Shown: piece after piece, positions 58,724 through 64,000 of the stretch
Numbering within the stretch: the first letter of the stretch is position 1
Layout: each line of letters begins with the position of its first letter
Source: Sulfuricurvum sp. IAE1
Lineage (GTDB): Bacteria > Campylobacterota > Campylobacteria > Campylobacterales > Sulfurimonadaceae
Reading direction: 5' to 3'
Assembly (NCBI RefSeq): GCF_004347735.1
Contig: NZ_SLTI01000060.1
Coordinates: 186,001 to 250,000 of the forward strand
Length of the DNA: 64,000 nucleotides
Made by a program: the position numbers and the translations under genes
Notes under the pieces: model-generated
The model's database searches: none
Told to the model about the DNA's origin: nothing
What the model saw: only the letters and a program-made list of their open reading frames with translations

Positions 58724-59895
58724 GTCTGACTTTTTTACATCCCGAATTTTTCGCATGGATGCTCCCGCCGACGCTGGCGCTATTTTATTTTTGGCAGACC
58801 CAAAAACCGTTCGCCCTCCGGTGGCTGAGTGCTGAAGTACTCGAAAAGCTCCGTCCTCCTGCGACCACGATGGGGCTCAAAGCCCGTAACCGCCTTTTTC
58901 TGATCGCCGCGATCGCGCTGATTGCCGCAATGGCCCAGCCCGTCGCCGTCGATTCTCTACGCACGTTCGATGCCCCTTTGAAGATCGTAGTGGCAATCGA
59001 AACGGGGAACGACGATGCGACGCTGGAACGTTCCAAACGGCTCGGAAGCGACCTGATCGGAAGGCTGGCCGGAGCAGAGATCGCGATTGCGGCTTTCGAT
59101 ACGCGGATTTACCGGGTTTCCCCTCTTACCGACGACGTCGCGTTGCTGCGATACCTTATGGGGCATCTTCCCCGGACGGACAAGCTCTCCGATACCGGGG
59201 GGATCGGTGAAAGAATTGCCCGGAAAACGGCTTGCGATGCGGTGATCGTCGTTTCGGGCGCGTACGGTGCGAAAAACTCCGGAACGGTTCTGCATGTGAG
59301 CGATTCTTCCGATATTGCCGCGACAGAGGCGGCGCTTGAATCACTGGCCCGGGAACGAACCCTCAAAAACCACATTCCGCTCTTTTTTTATCCGCTGGGG
59401 CTGGCACTGTTGCTGATATGGATCGCCCTTTCCTCGATGAGCCCGCGCCGCAGTGTGAGCGTTGCCGCGGCGGTGACGATCCTCGGAAGCATTCCCTCCC
59501 ACTCGGAAGCGGGAGTGTTCGATTTTTGGGTACTGCACGAGGCGCAGGGGGCGTATGAGAGGGGAGAATACGCCCAAAGCGCGGCGTTGTTCGAACGGTA
59601 CCGGCTTAATCACGATTCGCCGCACGTGCGTTACAACATAGCCAATGCCCTCTACAAGGCGGGCCGATACCGTGAAGCGCGGCGCTGGTATGAAAGAGCG
59701 GTTTCCGGCGATCCAGTGCTGGAAGCGCGCAGACGGTTCAATCTTGAAGTGACCCGCACCCGGATCGGAGAAAGGGAAAACCCGGACAAAGCAGCGCCGA
59801 AAGAGGTGGCCCGGCAAGGCGAAACGAAACGCAACCCCTCTGGCGTCCTGGGTGAAACAGGAGGGTTTACGACCCCTCTTTATCCCCTTGACTAG
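58720..59895 (+). CDS. vWA-like Bat paralogue without metal site, with TPR (II)
   Basis: 391 residues laid out like the BatB-BatC fusion: helices at the N-terminus (about 10-25 and 55-75), a vWA-like domain lacking D-x-S-x-S (VVAIETGNDDATLE), transmembrane helices near 225-260, then a TPR pair (AQGAYERGEYAQSAALFERY, ANALYKAGRYREARRWYERA) and a basic tail. It duplicates the BatBC architecture with a degenerate site. Ends CTAG with tyrA: shared overlapping stops. Confidence 0.72.
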   Translation: MSLTFLHPEFFAWMLPPTLALFYFWQTQKPFALRWLSAEVLEKLRPPATTMGLKARNRLFLIAAIALIAAMAQPVAVDSLRTFDAPLKIVVAIETGNDDATLERSKRLGSDLIGRLAGAEIAIAAFDTRIYRVSPLTDDVALLRYLMGHLPRTDKLSDTGGIGERIARKTACDAVIVVSGAYGAKNSGTVLHVSDSSDIAATEAALESLARERTLKNHIPLFFYPLGLALLLIWIALSSMSPRRSVSVAAAVTILGSIPSHSEAGVFDFWVLHEAQGAYERGEYAQSAALFERYRLNHDSPHVRYNIANALYKAGRYREARRWYERAVSGDPVLEARRRFNLEVTRTRIGERENPDKAAPKEVARQGETKRNPSGVLGETGGFTTPLYPLD

Positions 59896-60728
59896 GAGAA
59901 AATTTCGTAGAGCTTGTTCGCTCCCGCCATTTCCCGCCGCAACGCCGCGTAGTCTTCGTTTTTGAGCGCTTCCTTGAGCGTTTTGAGCTCGGCTTCAAAC
60001 AGCTCGACCGCCTCAAGAACGTTGCCGCGGTTTTGCCGAAAGATGTCTTCCCACATTACCGGGGAGCTTTTTGCGAGTCGGCTCATCGACCGGAACCCCC
60101 CCGCGGCGAGGGCGAGGATGTTCTCTTTCTCTTCCTGCGCCAGCACCGTATTGGCCAGCGCGTAGGAGATGACGTGGGGCATATGGCTGATGAACGCGGC
60201 ATGGCGGTCGTGCTGGGCGGCCCCCATCGTATGGACCTGCATCCCGATTGCGCGAAAAATCCGAAGGGCGGTATCGCGTTGCGTATCGCCGCTGTGTTCG
60301 AGGTCGCACAAGACCACCACTTTTTCCGAGTAGAGCCCTTCGAGTGCCGCGGCAGGGCCGAAGTGCTCGGTCCCCGTCATCGGGTGGGCGGCGACGAAAT
60401 TACGCCGGATCGAGGGGGGGACCGCTTCGACGATCAGGGCTTTGGTACTACCCAGATCGATGAGGGTTTTGTCGGTCCCCTCCAGCTCGGTCGATTCCTG
60501 CAGCAGCGCGATGACCCCATCCACCGGGACGGCCAGGAAAATGACGTCGCAGGAACGTTTGAGCTCCTCGAAGGAAACGAACCGTTCCACGAGGCCGCGC
60601 TGCAGGGCGATGCGCTGATGTTCGCTATTGTGGTCGCTGCCGACAACGGACGAAACGAACGACAGATGTTTGAGGGCCATCGCCATCGATCCCCCCATCA
60701 GCCCCAGTCCCACAATACCTATTTTCAT
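59892..60728 (-). CDS. tyrA: Prephenate dehydrogenase
   Basis: TyrA oxidatively decarboxylates prephenate to hydroxyphenylpyruvate in tyrosine synthesis. 278 residues: NAD-binding loop GLGLMGGSMA, the AHPMTGTEHFG region carrying the catalytic histidine, and a helical dimerisation part. There is no chorismate-mutase fusion. ATG at 60728 (MKIGIVGLGLMGG) is chosen because AAAGGG lies 5 nt upstream and the longer frame adds 12 unrelated residues. The stop overlaps the last Bat gene by 4 bp. Confidence 0.95.
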   Translation of the reverse strand: MKIGIVGLGLMGGSMAMALKHLSFVSSVVGSDHNSEHQRIALQRGLVERFVSFEELKRSCDVIFLAVPVDGVIALLQESTELEGTDKTLIDLGSTKALIVEAVPPSIRRNFVAAHPMTGTEHFGPAAALEGLYSEKVVVLCDLEHSGDTQRDTALRIFRAIGMQVHTMGAAQHDRHAAFISHMPHVISYALANTVLAQEEKENILALAAGGFRSMSRLAKSSPVMWEDIFRQNRGNVLEAVELFEAELKTLKEALKNEDYAALRREMAGANKLYEIFS

Positions 60729-60815
60729 CGTAACCCTTTGTGCTTTAGTGGTGTCATGATACACTTCGAATGGTTAGGGAGCGTTTAATTTACCGCACAT
60801 TAATTTATCGGGTGA

Positions 60816-60821
60816 TACAAT
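60816..60821 (+). promoter_or_regulatory. Possible -10 element of bamA
   Basis: TACAAT, one mismatch from consensus, 33 nt before the TTG start. Confidence 0.35.
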
Positions 60822-60853
60822 CAGAGACTTATCTTAACGCAACGGATTTCGGC

Positions 60854-63091
60854 TTGAAAACAATACCCCTCTCTTTGATCGTCGCAAGCGTGCTCGTACA
60901 GGCTGCGGCACACAACGTTCAATCGATCCAGTACGACGGCATGGTCCACATCTCCGAAACGGTAGCCAAGCGGCTTAACGAAGTCAAAGTGGGGGAACCT
61001 CTCGACCCTTCCGCGGTCGATAAAACGATCAAAAACTTCTACGATCAGGGATATTTCGAGGATATCTGGGTCGATGAAACGGACGGCAAGGTGACGTTTC
61101 ATTTCAAAGAGAAGCCCGTCATCTCCAAAATCGAACTCAAAGGGTACAAGGAGAATGACGAAGCGGCACAAAAAGAGCTGCTTCAGATCGAAAAAGGTTC
61201 CCTGTACGACGAAAAACGGCTCGAGAATGCCAAAAAACGGATCATCGACGCGCTCAGCGGCGACGGGAAGATAGATTCGGTCGTCGAAATCGACAGCGAA
61301 AAACTCGACAACGGAAGCATGCGGGTCTCCTTTATTGTCAACGAGGGTGAAGAGATCATCATCAAGCAGGTTCGCTACGCGGGTGTCAGCGCCCTGGACA
61401 GCGACGATTTCGACAGCATGATCGCCAACAAGCAAGAGGAGTTCATGGGGTGGATGTGGGGCCGTAATGACGGGAAAATGAAACTCGCCGAACTCCAGTA
61501 CGACCCTCTGCGTATCCGTGATTACTACATGCAAAACGGTTTCCTCGACGCCAAGATCGACGAGCCGTTCGTGCAGGTGGATTTCGACCATTATACCGCC
61601 CAGATGGATTACAACGTGTTTGAGGGGGACGTCTACCGCGTCAGCGACATCCTTGTCTTCCAAGACACCGCCGTGATCGATGATAAAGAGCTGCTCGATG
61701 TTATCGCGCTGGAAAAGAACAAACCGTTCAACATCAAAACCTTCCGCGAGGACGCCGATCGGATCAAAACGAAAATCGCCGACCTCGGGTACGCGTACGT
61801 GCAGGTACAGCCCGATCTGCGCAAAGACAAAGAGGCCAAAAGCGTCGACGTCGTTTACCGGATCACCCCGGGCAAAAAGGTCAAGATCCGCAACGTCATC
61901 GTTTCGGGGAACAACCGTACCCTCGACCGCGTCGTGCGTCGCGAGCTCTTCCTCGCACCCGGCGACTGGTACAACCTTACCAACCTCAAAGACTCGCGCA
62001 ACGCGATCGGCCGTACCGGGTACTTCGAGAGCAACACGATCGAAGAAAAACGGGTCGACGACGAGACGATGGATCTGATCGTCCAGGCTAAAGAGGCACC
62101 TACCGGGAACATCCAGCTCGGTGGAGGATACGGCAGCTTCGGCGGTGTTCTGGTAAGCGTCGCGATCAGCGACCGCAATATCTTCGGGTCGGGGATCAAC
62201 GTCGGGCTCAACCTGGAACGTTCGCAGCGTACCAGCAACTACTCGTTCAACATCTCCAACCCCCGCCTCAACGACAGCGATTTCAGCGGGAACTTCTCGA
62301 TCTACGACAGTTCGACCGAATACGACAGCTACACCGTCTCCTCGACCGGTATGAGTGTCGGTACCGGGCACCGTTTCGACCGCCACTGGAGCGGCTACAT
62401 GGGGTATAACTATTCGACCAACAACTACAGCGACATCGATCCGACGGTGACGACCCTCGATCCGCGTTATTACGAAAACTACGCCAAAAGCTCGGTTGTC
62501 CTCTCGGCGACGTTTGATAATACCGACGACTACTACATTCCGCGTGAAGGGGTCACCTTTTCGCAGAGTATCGAGAAAGCGGGCGTTGGCGGCGATGCCG
62601 ATTTTATCAAGAGCCGGACGACGTTCGGGGCTTACCGTGGTTTGCAGAAACTGACCGATTTCGACCTGATCCTCCGGTACAAGGCGCGCTTCAACTATGT
62701 TGACGACAGCGGCTATCTTCCTCTGGGCGAAAAATTCTACATGGGGGGGATCGGATCGGTGCGCGGTTACCAGGGGTATTCGCTCTCGCCGGTCAACGGC
62801 GTCGACAGCGACGGCGATCCGTTCAAAATCGGGGGGACACAGACCTTCTCGAACAGCCTGGAGTTCAGCGTTCCGCTGGTACCCGAAGCGCGGATGCGGG
62901 CGACCGCATTTGTCGACTACGGTATGATCGGGGAAAACAGCCTCAGCGAGATCAAGCGCGGCGGTTACGGTGTGGCGCTGGAATGGTTCAGCCCGGTCGG
63001 GCCGTTGCAGCTGGTGTTTGCCAACCCGATCGGCGACAAGCCCGGTGACGACGTGACCCACTTCGAATTTACGATCGGACAGCGGTTCTAA
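60854..63091 (+). CDS. bamA: Outer-membrane protein assembly factor BamA
   Basis: 745 residues: signal peptide (TIPLSLIVASVLVQAAA), POTRA repeats over ~25-350 and a 16-strand barrel (Omp85). Barrel marks: QLGGGYGSFGG, the GIGSVRGYQGY substrate-gate loop (VRGY where many have VRGF), and the C-terminal FTIGQRF signal. BamA inserts outer-membrane proteins. The start is TTG at 60854; earlier frame adds a non-signal extension. A hairpin terminator follows. skp/ompH and lpxD are not adjacent in the window. Confidence 0.96.
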   Translation: MKTIPLSLIVASVLVQAAAHNVQSIQYDGMVHISETVAKRLNEVKVGEPLDPSAVDKTIKNFYDQGYFEDIWVDETDGKVTFHFKEKPVISKIELKGYKENDEAAQKELLQIEKGSLYDEKRLENAKKRIIDALSGDGKIDSVVEIDSEKLDNGSMRVSFIVNEGEEIIIKQVRYAGVSALDSDDFDSMIANKQEEFMGWMWGRNDGKMKLAELQYDPLRIRDYYMQNGFLDAKIDEPFVQVDFDHYTAQMDYNVFEGDVYRVSDILVFQDTAVIDDKELLDVIALEKNKPFNIKTFREDADRIKTKIADLGYAYVQVQPDLRKDKEAKSVDVVYRITPGKKVKIRNVIVSGNNRTLDRVVRRELFLAPGDWYNLTNLKDSRNAIGRTGYFESNTIEEKRVDDETMDLIVQAKEAPTGNIQLGGGYGSFGGVLVSVAISDRNIFGSGINVGLNLERSQRTSNYSFNISNPRLNDSDFSGNFSIYDSSTEYDSYTVSSTGMSVGTGHRFDRHWSGYMGYNYSTNNYSDIDPTVTTLDPRYYENYAKSSVVLSATFDNTDDYYIPREGVTFSQSIEKAGVGGDADFIKSRTTFGAYRGLQKLTDFDLILRYKARFNYVDDSGYLPLGEKFYMGGIGSVRGYQGYSLSPVNGVDSDGDPFKIGGTQTFSNSLEFSVPLVPEARMRATAFVDYGMIGENSLSEIKRGGYGVALEWFSPVGPLQLVFANPIGDKPGDDVTHFEFTIGQRF

Positions 63092-63104
63092 CCGCTTGAT
63101 ACGG

Positions 63105-63125
63105 CGGGGAACGATCCGTTCTCCG
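63105..63125 (+). terminator. Terminator of bamA
   Basis: 9-bp stem CGGGGAACG/CGTTCTCCG (one G-U) with a 3-nt loop, then TTTCCCTTCTTTT. Confidence 0.75.
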
Positions 63126-63149
63126 TTTCCCTTCTTTTAAAGCAACCGC

Positions 63150-64000
63150 TTAGGCTTTTTTGAACATCCCCGCAATTTTCGAAACGACGCTCACCGCTGC
63201 GAGGACTGCTCCTCCGGCAACGACGCCCGCAACGCCGTCGAGGAGAACCGGGGTTATCCATCCCAGTGCTCCCCCGATCGCGGGAACGCCTTCTACGGCA
63301 TGAACGGCCCCTTCGACGAGGTGGTGGGCGGCCGGGATGCCGTGAAGAAGGATGCTTCCTCCCACAAGGAACATCGCCGCAGTACCGACGACGGTAAGGA
63401 TTTTCATCAGTTTCGGGGCAAAGCTCAGCAGTCCTGCTCCGACTTTACGTTGGAGGGCTCCCCGTTTCCCTTCGGGGGCGTTTTGGAGAAGGTGTAGCCC
63501 CGCATCGTCCATCTTGACGATAGCGGCGACAAAACCGTAAACCCCAACGGTCATCGCCAGCGCGATCCCCGAAACGACCATCGTCTGGGTCATGATGTCT
63601 TTATCGGCGACGGTTCCCAGCGCGATCACGATGATTTCGGCAGAGAGGATGAAATCGGTCCGGATCGCCCCTTCAATTTTTTCTTTTTCAAACGCCTCGA
63701 GATCGACGTCGGGATTGTGGAACGCTTCGATCAGCTCACGGCCGTGATCTTCCTCTTCTTTGGCATGGAGGAAGGGGTGGGCGATTTTCTCGAAACCCTC
63801 GTAACACAGGTAGGCACCCCCCACCATCAGGATCGGGGTGATCGACCACGGCGCGAAAGCGCTGAGCCCGAGTGCGGCGGGTACGAGGATCACTTTGTTT
63901 TTGAAAGATCCTTTGGCGACGCCCCATACGACGGGGAGTTCGCGTTCGGCACGGATCCCCGAGACCTGCTGGGCGTTGAGGGCGAGATCGTCGCCGAGGA
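63150..64000 (-). CDS. DUF808 membrane protein (YedI-like), partial
   Basis: The frame stays open to the right edge: upstream of an in-frame GTG at 63893 it reads NAQQVSGIRAERELPVVWG, which matches the conserved N-terminal part of YedI/DUF808 proteins, so the true start lies beyond the window. The visible part (about 283 residues) has several transmembrane helices, a PILMVGGAYLCYEGFEK segment and an acidic loop (HAKEEEDHGRELIE). Function unknown. It ends 24 bp past the bamA terminator and converges on bamA. Confidence 0.93.
   Translation of the reverse strand, partial: LGDDLALNAQQVSGIRAERELPVVWGVAKGSFKNKVILVPAALGLSAFAPWSITPILMVGGAYLCYEGFEKIAHPFLHAKEEEDHGRELIEAFHNPDVDLEAFEKEKIEGAIRTDFILSAEIIVIALGTVADKDIMTQTMVVSGIALAMTVGVYGFVAAIVKMDDAGLHLLQNAPEGKRGALQRKVGAGLLSFAPKLMKILTVVGTAAMFLVGGSILLHGIPAAHHLVEGAVHAVEGVPAIGGALGWITPVLLDGVAGVVAGGAVLAAVSVVSKIAGMFKKA

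Noticed and set aside
60821-63061. 746-codon frame antisense to bamA
   Set aside because: A shadow of a GC-rich coding region; bamA is clearly identified, and the antisense frame has no recognisable domain.

Overview
The window is a gene-dense, GC-rich (roughly 50-55%, judged by eye) stretch of a bacterial chromosome. Everything in it fits a free-living, Sulfuricurvum/Sulfurimonas-like member of the Campylobacterota: an Opr-type porin, secreted thioredoxin-fold and rhodanese proteins, a DUF5718 protein, compact MurD and MraY, and promoters that are mostly a bare TATAAT with little or no -35. No phage, insertion sequence, CRISPR array, rRNA or integron was seen. The species was not determined.

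Layout. 1-4 kb: end of an AI-2E-family permease, two small membrane proteins, ZupT, a WaaP-like kinase behind a Fur-box-like palindrome, and a ParA plus ribbon-helix-helix pair. 4-16 kb: tRNA-Phe; murD and mraY; gpmI; fatty-acid genes fabG-acpP-fabF-accA with a structured acpP-fabF spacer; exonuclease-trpF-rpe; a CheX-domain protein with an HDOD partner; rpmB. 16-30 kb: K+ channel-argJ, prs, lepA-comF, a SagB-like double nitroreductase, a DASS transporter with an AsmA-like protein, grpE-dnaK behind a HAIR-like operator, proA with an orphan ABC ATPase. 30-44 kb: crcB, plsC, a BatD-like SH3 protein, purQ-purS-purC, ctpA, S4 and RRM RNA-binding proteins, a fused NDP-forming acyl-CoA synthetase, a PAS-PAS protein, an ABC-F ATPase, DUF5718-DUF1653-SUI1, a diguanylate cyclase. 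44-52 kb: rhodanese, MntP, deacetylase, a PDZ-less HtrA, two tiny coupled genes (entericidin-like lipoprotein and a 57-residue membrane protein), a GNAT with a 47-residue partner, tRNA-Glu and tRNA-Lys behind a consensus promoter, then an ArsR/thioredoxin/porin/pentapeptide group. 52-60 kb: an eight-gene MoxR/Bat (von Willebrand A) operon. 60-64 kb: tyrA, bamA and a partial DUF808 gene.

How it works together: most genes are housekeeping (envelope, lipid, purine, amino-acid and chaperone functions). The lineage-specific material lies in the envelope and regulatory modules: the Bat operon with two extra von Willebrand A-like proteins that lack the metal site, the thiol-type ArsR module, the CheX/HDOD pair and the small-gene pocket between htrA and the tRNAs. 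The strongest leads for something little described are the rearranged Bat operon, the acpP-fabF RNA structures, the 47-residue/GNAT pair and the entericidin-like pair. Genes are packed tightly, with 4-bp start/stop overlaps and several convergent pairs that share or abut stop codons.
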